A stretch of 64,000 nucleotides of DNA from Acidimicrobiia bacterium. Lineage in GTDB: Bacteria > Actinomycetota > Acidimicrobiia > Acidimicrobiales > Aldehydirespiratoraceae. Each line of letters starts with the position of its first letter. The first letter of the stretch is position 1. Positions 9,187-17,114 of the stretch are shown piece after piece. The DNA lies in assembly GCA_022821685.1 (NCBI GenBank), contig JAJEDD010000044.1, positions 1 to 64,000 of the forward strand, given 5' to 3'. The notes beneath the pieces were generated by a model that had not been told where the DNA came from, made no database searches, and worked only from the letters and a program-made list of their open reading frames with translations. The position numbers were made by a program, and so were the translations under genes.

Positions 9187-10245
9187 TCAGGGGCGGTTGT
9201 CGTCGGTCTCGTCGAAGATGTCGCCTACTAGCGCCTCCAGCACGTCCTCCAGGGTGACCACACCCAGCACCGCTCCGGCCTCGCTGCGCACCAGGGCCAT
9301 GTGCACCCGGGACCGGCGCATGTAGAGCAGCAGGTCGCGGCCGGCCATATCGGGGCTCACCACCCGCATACGCCGCACCAACTCCAGCGGTACCGGGTCG
9401 TCGCGGGCCTCTGCCGGCATGCGCAGCAGGTCCTTGGCGTGCACGAACCCCAGCACGTCGCCCCGATCCGATCCCCACACCGGCACCCGGGTGTGTCCGC
9501 TCGACGCCACCACCTCCTCGAGGCGGGCCACCGATGTGCGCCGGGGCACAGCCACCAGCCGGTCGGCGGGCACCATCATCGAGCCGGCCGAGCGCACCCG
9601 GAACTCCAGCGCCCCCGACAGCAGTTCGTGCTCGGTGGGCTCGATCACGCCCTCGGAGCGGGCGCCAGCCAGCAGGGTGTGGAACTCGTTGATGGTGAGG
9701 GCGGTGTTGATCTCGTCGGCCGGCTTCATGCCCATCAGCCGCACGATCCAGTTGGAGACGGCGTTGAGCGACCCGATGACCGGCTTGAAGGCGACCCCGT
9801 AGATCCGCATGGCCGGGGCCAGCAGCCTGGCGGTCGGCTCGGGGGCGGTGATGGCCAGGTTCTTGGGGACCATCTCCGCCAACACGACATGCAGCGTGGT
9901 TACTGCGAACAGCGCCACCGCGAACGAGATGGTGTGCAGCACGCCCGAGGGGACCTCCACCACCCGCTCGATGACCGGCTCGATGAGGTGGGCGATGGCC
10001 GGCTCGGCCACGTAGCCGAGTACCAGCGAGGTCATGGTGATCCCGAGCTGGGCCCCCGCCAGCTGGGTCTGGAGGTCGCGCACCGCCACCAGCGCGATCC
10101 CGCTGCGCCGGTCGCCGGTGGCCGCGGCCGACTCCAGGCGGACGGCCCGAGCCGCCACCAGCGCGAACTCGGCCGCCACGAAGAAGGCGTTGGCCCCGAG
10201 CATCACCACGGCCACCGCCAGAGCCACGACCGTGCCTGTGCTCAC
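9187..10245 (-). CDS. DUF21/CBS-domain membrane protein (HlyC/CorC family), short form
   Basis: Integral membrane protein of 352 aa. The N-terminal DUF21 (CNNM) domain has 3-4 hydrophobic segments (ANAFFVAAEFALVAAR at the start), followed by a CBS pair (~200-340). Relatives are linked to Mg2+/Co2+ or Na+ efflux. It lacks the C-terminal CorC_HlyC domain that its upstream neighbour has. Its ATG overlaps the stop of the upstream paralogue by 4 nt, so the two are translationally coupled and may work as a pair. Substrate unknown. Confidence 0.85.
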   Translation of the reverse strand: MSTGTVVALAVAVVMLGANAFFVAAEFALVAARAVRLESAAATGDRRSGIALVAVRDLQTQLAGAQLGITMTSLVLGYVAEPAIAHLIEPVIERVVEVPSGVLHTISFAVALFAVTTLHVVLAEMVPKNLAITAPEPTARLLAPAMRIYGVAFKPVIGSLNAVSNWIVRLMGMKPADEINTALTINEFHTLLAGARSEGVIEPTEHELLSGALEFRVRSAGSMMVPADRLVAVPRRTSVARLEEVVASSGHTRVPVWGSDRGDVLGFVHAKDLLRMPAEARDDPVPLELVRRMRVVSPDMAGRDLLLYMRRSRVHMALVRSEAGAVLGVVTLEDVLEALVGDIFDETDDNRP

Positions 10246-11558
10246 GGCGATCTCTCCGGCGCGGCCGATCCCGGCCCGTCGGCAGTCTCGGGCGGCGACA
10301 CCACCCGCACCGCGGCAATCCGCAGGCCGTCTACCGCCACCACCTCGAGGCGCCAGCCGTCCACGGTGACGATCTCGCCGGGCACCGGGATGTGGCCCAG
10401 GCGGTCGAGCACCAGGCCGGCCAGCGTCTCGTAGTCGCCCTCGGGCATCTCGAACCCGGTCGATTCCCGCACCTCATCGATGTGCAGCGAAGCGGGCAGC
10501 ACCGTGGAGCCCCGAGACTCCGACCGGGTGCGCTCGGGAGTGGAGCTGTCGTGCTCGTCGTCGATCTCGCCGACGATCTCCTCCAGCACGTCCTCCAGGG
10601 TGATGATCCCGGCCGTGCCGCCGTGCTCGTCCACCACCACCGCCAGCAGCCCCGCTCCGGTGCGCAGGTCGTCGAGCATGTCGTCGAGGTCGCGGGACTC
10701 CGGCACGGCCAGCACCGGCTTCATCAGCTCCGACACCGGGGTGGACGCCCGCTGCTCTACCGGCACCGCGAACAGCGACTTGACGTGCACCACGCCGGCC
10801 ACGTCGTCGAGGTGGTCGGCCACCACCGGGAACCGCGAGTGGCCGGTGCGGGCCGCCACCTCCGCCAGCTCCGCCACCGAGGCGTCGGCGGGCACCGCCA
10901 CCACCTCCACCCTCGGCACCATGGCGTCGTCAGCCTGTTTGTCGGCCAGCCGTATCGACCGGGTGAGCAGCCGAACCTCGCCCTCGTCGAGCATCCCCTC
11001 CTCTCCCGAGGCGACGAAGAGGTGCTCGAGCTCGTCGCGGTCGGGCACCGTCTCAAGCTCCTCGCGGGGCTCGATGCCGAGGCGGCGCACCAGCCAGTTG
11101 GCCGACTCGTTGAGGAACACCACCACCGGCCGGGCCAGCACGCCATAGACGGTGGTGGGTACGGCCACTGCCACCGCGGTTCCGTACGGCTTGGTTGTGG
11201 CCACCGCCTTGGGGACGAGCTCGCCCAGCACCATATGCACGAAAGTGGCCAAAATCAGCGCGACCGCCACCGAGACGCCCCAGGGCGTGTCCGCCCCGAA
11301 CAGCGCCTCGACGCCGGGCTCGATCATGGGGGCCAGAGCCGGCTCGACCATGAAGCCGAGCAGCAGCGACGACACCGTGATGCCGATCTGGGCGCCGGAG
11401 AGGTGCACCGACAGCCGGGCTGCCAGACGCTGGATCATCCGGGCGCGCCGGTCGCCGGCACCGGCCCGTTCGTCCACTCGGGTCCGATCCACCGCCACCA
11501 GAGCGAACTCCATGGCGACGAAGAAGGCAGTGGCGGCTATCAGCGCCAGAGCGGCCAA
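10242..11558 (-). CDS. DUF21/CBS/CorC-HlyC-domain membrane protein (hemolysin family)
   Basis: Paralogue of the next gene in the operon, 438 aa: DUF21 membrane domain (ATAFFVAMEFALVAVDR), CBS pair (~200-330), then a C-terminal CorC_HlyC domain (~350-425). A likely divalent-cation efflux or membrane-integrity protein. The first conventional start codon is TTG 11558, but family members begin MEIALW. The sequence upstream reads (ATA)-E-I-A-L-W-L in frame, with GGGAGGA placed 4-5 nt before the ATA at 11577-11579. The true start may therefore be ATA, or a mutated or mis-sequenced ATG. Confidence 0.85.
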   Translation of the reverse strand: MAALALIAATAFFVAMEFALVAVDRTRVDERAGAGDRRARMIQRLAARLSVHLSGAQIGITVSSLLLGFMVEPALAPMIEPGVEALFGADTPWGVSVAVALILATFVHMVLGELVPKAVATTKPYGTAVAVAVPTTVYGVLARPVVVFLNESANWLVRRLGIEPREELETVPDRDELEHLFVASGEEGMLDEGEVRLLTRSIRLADKQADDAMVPRVEVVAVPADASVAELAEVAARTGHSRFPVVADHLDDVAGVVHVKSLFAVPVEQRASTPVSELMKPVLAVPESRDLDDMLDDLRTGAGLLAVVVDEHGGTAGIITLEDVLEEIVGEIDDEHDSSTPERTRSESRGSTVLPASLHIDEVRESTGFEMPEGDYETLAGLVLDRLGHIPVPGEIVTVDGWRLEVVAVDGLRIAAVRVVSPPETADGPGSAAPERSP

Positions 11559-11583
11559 CAGCCACAGCGCGATCTCTATCGCT

Positions 11584-11737
11584 TCCTCCCAGGATCGTAG
11601 GGCCTTAAGGCCGCGAATCTACCCGACGGCTCCTCCCAGGATCGTCGGGGCCTTGACGCCGCGAATCTACCCGACGGCCAGCCCGTCCGACTCCGAACCA
11701 ACAGCAGGGATCGTCGGGGCCAGTCCGCCGCGAATCC
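11584..11737. repeat. Imperfect direct repeats in the divergent intergenic region
   Basis: Three copies of a GGATCGT(C/A)GGG..CC..CCGCGAATC unit begin at about 11592, 11639 and 11708 (periods 47 and 69). They fill most of the space between the hemolysin-family gene and the ABC exporter. No gene is seen here. Confidence 0.7.
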
Positions 11738-11751
11738 CCTCGCGCTCGCTC

Positions 11752-11757
11752 TAGCTT
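11752..11757 (+). promoter_or_regulatory. -10 box of the ABC exporter operon, leaderless type
   Basis: TAGCTT followed after 6 nt by the ATG at 11764. Confidence 0.5.
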
Positions 11758-11763
11758 GGCCTG

Positions 11764-13566
11764 ATGCCCTCGCCCGGTCTGCACCCCGATCGCAGCCTGT
11801 TGTGGCTGCGTCGGATCCTGCCGGTGGTGGTCCCCTACCGGGCGAGGTTCGCGGCCTCGGCCGCGGCCGGCCTGGTGTCGGTGGCGGCCACTGCGGCGGT
11901 GCCGGTGGCCATCGGACGGGGGGTGGACGCAGCCGCGGCGGGCCAGGCGCTGCGGCCCTGGGTGCTGGCGCTGGCCGCTTTGGCCGCGGCCCGGTTCGGG
12001 CTGGGCTTCGCCTACCGCTACGGGCTGTTCCGCACCGCCCACTGCATCGAGGCCGACCTGCGCAACCTCGTGTACGAGCGCCTCACCGAGCTGTCGTTCT
12101 CGTATTGGGACCGGACCCAGACGGGGCAGGTCATCTCGCGGGCCAACAGCGACATCCGCTCCATCCAGCTGCTCTTCGCCTTCGGCCCGCTGGTGGCCAT
12201 GCAGGTTGCGCTGCTGGTGATGGGCACCGCCGCCATGGTGGCGCTGTCGCTGCCACTGACCGCGGTGGCGATGGCGCCGCTGCCGCTGGTGCTGTACGTG
12301 GGGGTCCGGCTGCGCAACCGGGTCTTCCCGCTCACCTGGGTGACGCAGGCCCGGATGGCCGACGTGGCCATGATCGTGGACGAGAACATCCAGGGCGCCC
12401 AGGTGGTGCGCACCTTCGCCCAGGAGCAGGCCCAGGTGGAGCTGCTGGCCCGGTCGGCCCGGCGGCTGCGCTGGGCGGGCACGGCCACCGCCGACGCCCG
12501 GGCCCGCCACGCCCCCCTGATGGAGGCGCTGCCCCGGTTCGGGCTGGCGCTGGTGCTGCTGGTCGGCGGGCTGCTGGCCATCGACGGCAGCATCGCGGTG
12601 GGCGACATCGTGGCCTTCAACGCCTACGTGCTGCTGATGGCGGCCCCGTTCCGGATGATCGGTTTCGTGCTGATCCAGTGGCAGCGAGCCTCGGCCGCGG
12701 CCCAGCGGGTGTTCGAGATACTCGACGAGTCGCCCGAAATCACCGAGCGCCCCGATGCCGTGGGCCTAGTGGCGCCGGCGGGCCGGGTGGAGTTCGACGA
12801 TGTGGGCTTCGCCTACGGCACCGGCGACGGTGCCACCATCCTCGACGGCTTCTCGCTCACGGTGGAGCCCGGCGAGACGGTGGCGGTGGTGGGCCGCACC
12901 GGCAGCGGCAAGAGCACCCTGGGCCGGCTGCTGCCCCGCTTCTACGACATCGACCGGGGCGCGGTGCGCGTCGACGGCATAGATGTGCGGGATCTGCGCC
13001 TGTCGGATCTGCGCCGGGCAGTGACGGTGGCCACCGACGACCCGTTCCTGTTCGCGGCCAGCGTGCGCGACAATGTGGCCTTCGCCCGCCCCGACGCCGA
13101 CGAGGCCTCGGTGGCGGTGGCGCTGGTGGACGCGGCCGCCGGGGGCTTCGTGGCGGCCATGCCCGGCGGCGCCGATGCCACCCTCGGCGAGCGGGGCTCG
13201 ACCATCTCCGGTGGACAGCGCCAGCGGGTCGCCATCGCCCGGGCTCTGGTCGCCGACCCGGCGGTGCTGGTGCTCGACGACGCCACCAGCGCCATCGACA
13301 CCGAGGTGGAGGAGCGCATCCACTCGGCCCTGCGCCGGCGGCGCTCGCAGCGCACCACCATCGTGATCGCCCACCGCTTGTCCACCATCGCGCTGGCCGA
13401 CCGGGTGGTGTTCATCGCCGACGGGCAGGCCGCGGCCAGCGGCAGCCACCGCCATCTGCTGGCGACGGTGCCCGCCTACGCCGAGGTGCTCACCGATATG
13501 GGCGCCGCCGACGATGCGGTCCGCCCCGCTGGCCACGACCGCCACCCTCGGTCTTCCGATGACTGA
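11764..13566 (+). CDS. ABC exporter half-transporter with degenerate ATP site (subunit 1)
   Basis: 600-aa membrane domain (six helices) fused to a nucleotide-binding domain. Walker A is GRTGSGKST (~377), the signature is ISGGQRQRV (~481), Walker B is VLVLDDATSA (~500) and the H-loop is IVIAHRLST. The residue after Walker B, normally the catalytic Glu, is Asp. That is typical of the degenerate-site partner in heterodimeric exporters (TM287/288, BmrCD type). The partner gene follows 183 nt downstream across a repeat. Substrate unknown: a lipid or drug is possible. Confidence 0.9.
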   Translation: MPSPGLHPDRSLLWLRRILPVVVPYRARFAASAAAGLVSVAATAAVPVAIGRGVDAAAAGQALRPWVLALAALAAARFGLGFAYRYGLFRTAHCIEADLRNLVYERLTELSFSYWDRTQTGQVISRANSDIRSIQLLFAFGPLVAMQVALLVMGTAAMVALSLPLTAVAMAPLPLVLYVGVRLRNRVFPLTWVTQARMADVAMIVDENIQGAQVVRTFAQEQAQVELLARSARRLRWAGTATADARARHAPLMEALPRFGLALVLLVGGLLAIDGSIAVGDIVAFNAYVLLMAAPFRMIGFVLIQWQRASAAAQRVFEILDESPEITERPDAVGLVAPAGRVEFDDVGFAYGTGDGATILDGFSLTVEPGETVAVVGRTGSGKSTLGRLLPRFYDIDRGAVRVDGIDVRDLRLSDLRRAVTVATDDPFLFAASVRDNVAFARPDADEASVAVALVDAAAGGFVAAMPGGADATLGERGSTISGGQRQRVAIARALVADPAVLVLDDATSAIDTEVEERIHSALRRRRSQRTTIVIAHRLSTIALADRVVFIADGQAAASGSHRHLLATVPAYAEVLTDMGAADDAVRPAGHDRHPRSSDD

Positions 13567-13747
13567 CAGACCGGCCATCGGAGGCACGGACGGCAGGGGC
13601 GACGCCCGGATGGACTCGCCGGCCCGCTCGATGAACACGCCAGCCACTGGAGCCAGCACGGAACGCAGGCACGACACTCGGATCGACTCGCCAGCCCGCT
13701 CGATGAACACGCCAGCCACCGGAGCCGGCACGGAACGCAGGCACGAC
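13566..13747. repeat. 72-bp direct repeat between the two ABC exporter genes
   Basis: Two near-identical 63-bp cores at 13613-13675 and 13685-13747 (period 72) are preceded by a diverged partial copy. The gap between two genes that otherwise look operonic is filled entirely by this repeat. It also forms an in-frame open stretch ending TGATG on the next start codon, but codon content gives no reason to call a gene. Confidence 0.85.
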
Positions 13748-13749
13748 TG

Positions 13750-15672
13750 ATGTTCCCCTCTCCCGGCGGGATGCGCAGCGGGCCGAGCTCGGTGCAGGCC
13801 GCGGCCCAGGCCGGTCTGCCCCACGCCGAGGTGCCCGGCGACCTGAGGGCCCGGGTCGAGCGGGTGCTGGCCGACGAGCCCGTCCATCGGGACCCGGCGG
13901 TGCGGTGGTCCCGCACCGCCGACGAGTCCGAGGGCCGGTTCGGGCTGGGGCGGTTCCTGTGGCCCCACCGCTACCGGCTGGCGATGGCCCTGCTGTTGGT
14001 GGCGGCCGAGACGGTGGCGCTGCAGCTCGGCCCCGTGCTCACCCAGATCGGAGTGGACCACGGCATCGTGGCCGGCGACCGCAGCGTGCTGGTGACCGCC
14101 GCGCTGGCCTATGCAGGCCTGCTGGCGGTGGCCGCCGCGGCCGCCGCGGCCCGTACCGCGTTTACGGGCCGGCTCGGCGAGCGGCTGCTGGAGCGCCTGC
14201 GAGTGCGAACGTTCGAGCACATGCAGCGTCAGCAGATGGACTTCTACACCACCGAGCGGGCCGGCGTGCTGCTGACCCGCATGACCTCTGACATCGAGGC
14301 GCTGTCGGTGCTGTTCAACGAGGGCGTCGTCAACTTCGCGCTCCAGGGGCTCACCCTGGCGGTGATCACCGTTCTGCTGTTCAACTACGACCCGCTGCTG
14401 GCCCTGGTCACCCTGGCGGCGGCGGTGCCGGCGACGGTGGCGTCGTCGATGTGGTTCCGGCGGCGGGCCGCGGCCGACTACCGCAACGTGCGCGACCGCA
14501 TCGGCGACCTGCTCGGCAACCTCCAGGAGTCGCTGGCCGGGATCCGGGTGATCGCGGCCCACGACCGGCGCAACGTCAGCGTGGCCGAGCACCGCCGGGT
14601 GGTGAACCGCCACCGAGATGCCAACCTGCGAGCCTCGCGGGCCAACTCTCTGTACGGTCCCGGCAGCGAGGCCATCGGCATCGCCACCCAGGCCGTGCTG
14701 TTGGGCGTGGGCGGGGCCATGACCGCCAGCGGACGGATCACGGTGGGAGAGCTGGCCGCCTACCTGCTGTTCCTGACCGCCTTCTTCGCGCCGGTGCAGG
14801 CCCTGGTGCAGCTCTACAACTCGTACCAGCAGGGCGGCGCGGCCATCGCCAAACTGCGGGAGCTGTTCGACACCCGGCCCTCGGTGACCGACCGCCCCGA
14901 CGCGGCGACCCTGGCCCCGGTGCGCGGCGAGATCGACCTCGACGGCGTTAGCTTCTCGTACCGCGACGGAAGCCCCGTGCTGCACGACGTGAGCCTGCAC
15001 GTCTCGCCGGGGGAGACGGTGGCGCTGGTGGGCGAAACCGGGGCCGGCAAGTCGACCATCGCCCGCCTCATCGCCCGGCTCTACGACCCGACGCAGGGGG
15101 CGGTGCGCATCGACGGCCGCGACCTGCGCGACGTCACCATCACCAGCCTGCGGTCCCAGATCGGGGTGGTGTCGCAGGAGCCGTTCCTGTTCGCGGGCAC
15201 GGTACGCGACAACGTGGGCTTCGCCCGTCCGGGCGCCAGCGACGCCGAGCTTCTGGCCGCGCTGGACGCGGTGGGCATGGGCGAGGTGGCTGAGCGCCTC
15301 GGCGGCCTCGACGGCGCCGTCCACGAGCGGGGGGCCACCCTGTCGGCGGGCGAGCGCCAGCTCCTGGCCTTGGCCCGGACGTTCGTGTCGGAGCCGCGGG
15401 TTCTGGTGCTCGACGAGGCCACCAGCAACCTCGACCTGCGCTCGGAGGCCCAGATCGAGCAGGCCCTCGACGTGATGCTGCGGGGGCGGACCGCGGTGAT
15501 CGTCGCCCATCGCCTGGCCACGGCCCGGCGGGCCGACCGGATCGCGGTGGTGGACGCGGGGCGCATCGTCGAGATCGGCAGCCACCGCGAGCTGGTGGAA
15601 GCGGGCGGGCGATACGCCACCATGTTCGCCATGTGGGAGAGCCACGCCGCCACCGACGATGCGATCAGATGA
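13750..15672 (+). CDS. ABC exporter half-transporter with canonical ATP site (subunit 2)
   Basis: 640 aa with an N-terminal cytoplasmic stretch of ~65 residues, six membrane helices and a nucleotide-binding domain. Walker A is GETGAGKST (~427), the signature is LSAGERQ (~531, Gly replaced by Ala), Walker B is VLVLDEATSN with the catalytic Glu (~554), and the H-loop is VIVAHRLAT. Together with the Asp in subunit 1 and the altered signature here, this predicts an asymmetric heterodimer with one working hydrolysis site. The start ATG overlaps a TGA (TGATG) at the end of the upstream repeat. Confidence 0.9.
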   Translation: MFPSPGGMRSGPSSVQAAAQAGLPHAEVPGDLRARVERVLADEPVHRDPAVRWSRTADESEGRFGLGRFLWPHRYRLAMALLLVAAETVALQLGPVLTQIGVDHGIVAGDRSVLVTAALAYAGLLAVAAAAAAARTAFTGRLGERLLERLRVRTFEHMQRQQMDFYTTERAGVLLTRMTSDIEALSVLFNEGVVNFALQGLTLAVITVLLFNYDPLLALVTLAAAVPATVASSMWFRRRAAADYRNVRDRIGDLLGNLQESLAGIRVIAAHDRRNVSVAEHRRVVNRHRDANLRASRANSLYGPGSEAIGIATQAVLLGVGGAMTASGRITVGELAAYLLFLTAFFAPVQALVQLYNSYQQGGAAIAKLRELFDTRPSVTDRPDAATLAPVRGEIDLDGVSFSYRDGSPVLHDVSLHVSPGETVALVGETGAGKSTIARLIARLYDPTQGAVRIDGRDLRDVTITSLRSQIGVVSQEPFLFAGTVRDNVGFARPGASDAELLAALDAVGMGEVAERLGGLDGAVHERGATLSAGERQLLALARTFVSEPRVLVLDEATSNLDLRSEAQIEQALDVMLRGRTAVIVAHRLATARRADRIAVVDAGRIVEIGSHRELVEAGGRYATMFAMWESHAATDDAIR

Positions 15673-15828
15673 CGCCGACGACGACCGTGACACGAGTGCC
15701 GTCGACAAGGTCGAGCCATGCCGCTGCATGCAGCGCGATCCGATGACACCGACGCGGACCGTGAGGCGGGTGCTGTTGGCGGGGTCGGGCCACGGCGCCG
15801 GAGACGGTGCGATCCGATGACGGCGACG
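15661..15828. repeat. 74-bp tandem duplication of a stop/start junction
   Basis: GCGATC(A/C)GATGACnnCGACG occurs at 15661, 15735 and 15809, two exact 74-bp steps apart. The first copy carries the TGA of the upstream ABC gene and the last carries the ATG of the next gene, both inside the same ATGA. Confidence 0.88.
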
Positions 15829-16632
15829 CAGGCCTCGGACCTCGGCTCGGTGCTCTCGCTGCGTGGGGTTCAGCGCACTATCGACGGCGCCCGCCTGCTG
15901 CACGACATCGACTGGGAGGTGCATCCGGGCCAGCGCTGGGTGGTGCTCGGCCCCAACGGATCGGGCAAGACCACCCTGGTGCGGATCGCCACCATGTGGG
16001 ACCACCCCTCCGCCGGAGTGGTGGAGCTGTTGGGCGAGCGGCTGGGGCAGACCGATGTGCGTCGGCTGCGAGCCGGGGTCGGGTTCACCAGCGCGGCGAT
16101 GGCCGAGATGCTGCCGCCGTCGCTGACCGCGGCGGAGGTGGTGATGACGGCCAAGCACGCCGCGCTGGCCCCGTGGTGGCATGCCTACGACGCCGACGAC
16201 GCCGACCGGGCCCGCACCGCGCTGGAGCGGGTCGGCTGCGGAGACCGCCTCGATCAGCGCTTCGGGACGCTGTCGTCGGGCGAGCGCCAGCGGGTGCTGC
16301 TGGCCCGAACCCTGTCGACGGCGCCGGGCGCGATCGTCCTCGACGAACCCAACGCCGGACTCGACCTCGCCGGACGCGAGCAGCTGCTGGCCACGCTGAG
16401 CCGTCTGGCCACCGACCCGCAGACGCCGCCGCTGGTGCTGGTGACCCACCACACCGATGAGATCCCCGACGGGTTCACCCACGCCCTGCTGCTGCGAGAC
16501 GGCGCGGTGCTGGCCGCGGGTCCGCTGGACGAGACCCTGACCAGCGAGAGCCTGTCGCAATGCTTCGGCCTCGATCTAACCCTCGAGCGCCGCCACGGCC
16601 GCTGGCACGCCCAAGCCCGGCGCTGCCATTGA
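15817..16632 (+). CDS. ABC transporter ATP-binding protein
   Basis: Stand-alone ATPase of 271 aa. Walker A is LGPNGSGKTT, the signature is LSSGERQRV, Walker B is IVLDEPNAGLD and the H-loop is VTHHTDE. Of the ModF/YbbA-like ATPase type; no dedicated permease gene is adjacent, so its partner and substrate are unknown. ATG 15817 is chosen because the upstream open frame is repeat sequence. It lies in the third copy of the 74-bp junction repeat, so the gene probably once overlapped the preceding stop by ATGA. Confidence 0.87.
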   Translation: MTATQASDLGSVLSLRGVQRTIDGARLLHDIDWEVHPGQRWVVLGPNGSGKTTLVRIATMWDHPSAGVVELLGERLGQTDVRRLRAGVGFTSAAMAEMLPPSLTAAEVVMTAKHAALAPWWHAYDADDADRARTALERVGCGDRLDQRFGTLSSGERQRVLLARTLSTAPGAIVLDEPNAGLDLAGREQLLATLSRLATDPQTPPLVLVTHHTDEIPDGFTHALLLRDGAVLAAGPLDETLTSESLSQCFGLDLTLERRHGRWHAQARRCH

Positions 16633-16670
16633 CTCAAAATCATCAAACATATCTAAAACTCATGTAGTAT
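16629..16670 (+). promoter_or_regulatory. AT-rich promoter region of the 16.7-21.5 kb two-gene operon
   Basis: A conspicuous AT-rich stretch follows the ABC gene stop, with TTGACT at 16629 and TAGTAT at 16665-16670. The spacing between them is not canonical, so the TAGTAT box may work alone. This is the only such AT-rich block in the first 20 kb. Confidence 0.35.
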
Positions 16671-16697
16671 GCGAAGAGTGCTGATACACAGAGAGCC

Positions 16698-17114
16698 TTG
16701 CCGGGTTCCTACTACAACCGCCACGCCGAGCGATACGAAGCGGAGCGTCGCGCCGCCGGCCGGGCGGGCATCGTGCCCTTGGAGGTTCGGGGCGCAGACT
16801 CCGGGGCGCTGGAGGCCGAGGGCGAGCGGATGATCTACGTCGTCGCCGGTGACCGACTGCTTGTGTCCAGGAGGAGCGCTCTCGGCGAGCACATCACCCA
16901 CGCGGTGCTCGCCGACGGTGGGCCTGTCCAAGCTGCCGGAGAGTTCGAGGTGTTCGCTGACGGGCGCTACCGAGTCGTGACGGCGCTCAACAACATGAGC
17001 GGCCACTACCTTCCCCATGCCGAGAGCCTTGACTTGGCGGTGAAGGCGTTTGAGGCACGGGGCTGGCGTGTCTTGCCAGATGGAGTCCGACAGTACGATT
17101 GGGAAGCGCCATGA
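16698..17114 (+). CDS. Uncharacterised 138-aa protein, first gene of a putative defence operon
   Basis: I do not recognise this protein with confidence. It starts at TTG 16698 with AGAGAG upstream; no ATG or GTG is available in frame. It is soluble, with no membrane segments. The most distinctive part is the C-terminal third, with NNMSGHYLPHAESL followed by a helix and a final GWRV strand. That SGHYxP arrangement recalls small domains attached to bacterial toxin/effector proteins, but this is a weak impression. Its stop overlaps the start of the 1460-aa gene by ATGA, so the two are co-translated. It is a candidate regulator, effector or immunity partner. GC content is lower than in the flanking ABC genes. 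Confidence 0.6.
   Translation: MPGSYYNRHAERYEAERRAAGRAGIVPLEVRGADSGALEAEGERMIYVVAGDRLLVSRRSALGEHITHAVLADGGPVQAAGEFEVFADGRYRVVTALNNMSGHYLPHAESLDLAVKAFEARGWRVLPDGVRQYDWEAP

Noticed and set aside
13514..13750. 78-aa ORF in the repeat between the ABC genes
   Set aside because: In-frame only because the unit is 72 bp; no ribosome-binding site, no family, content fully explained by the repeat. Kept as a repeat, not a gene.
12766..16560. 1264-codon minus-strand open frame
   Set aside because: Antisense shadow of the three ABC genes, His/Arg/Gly-rich with no domains.
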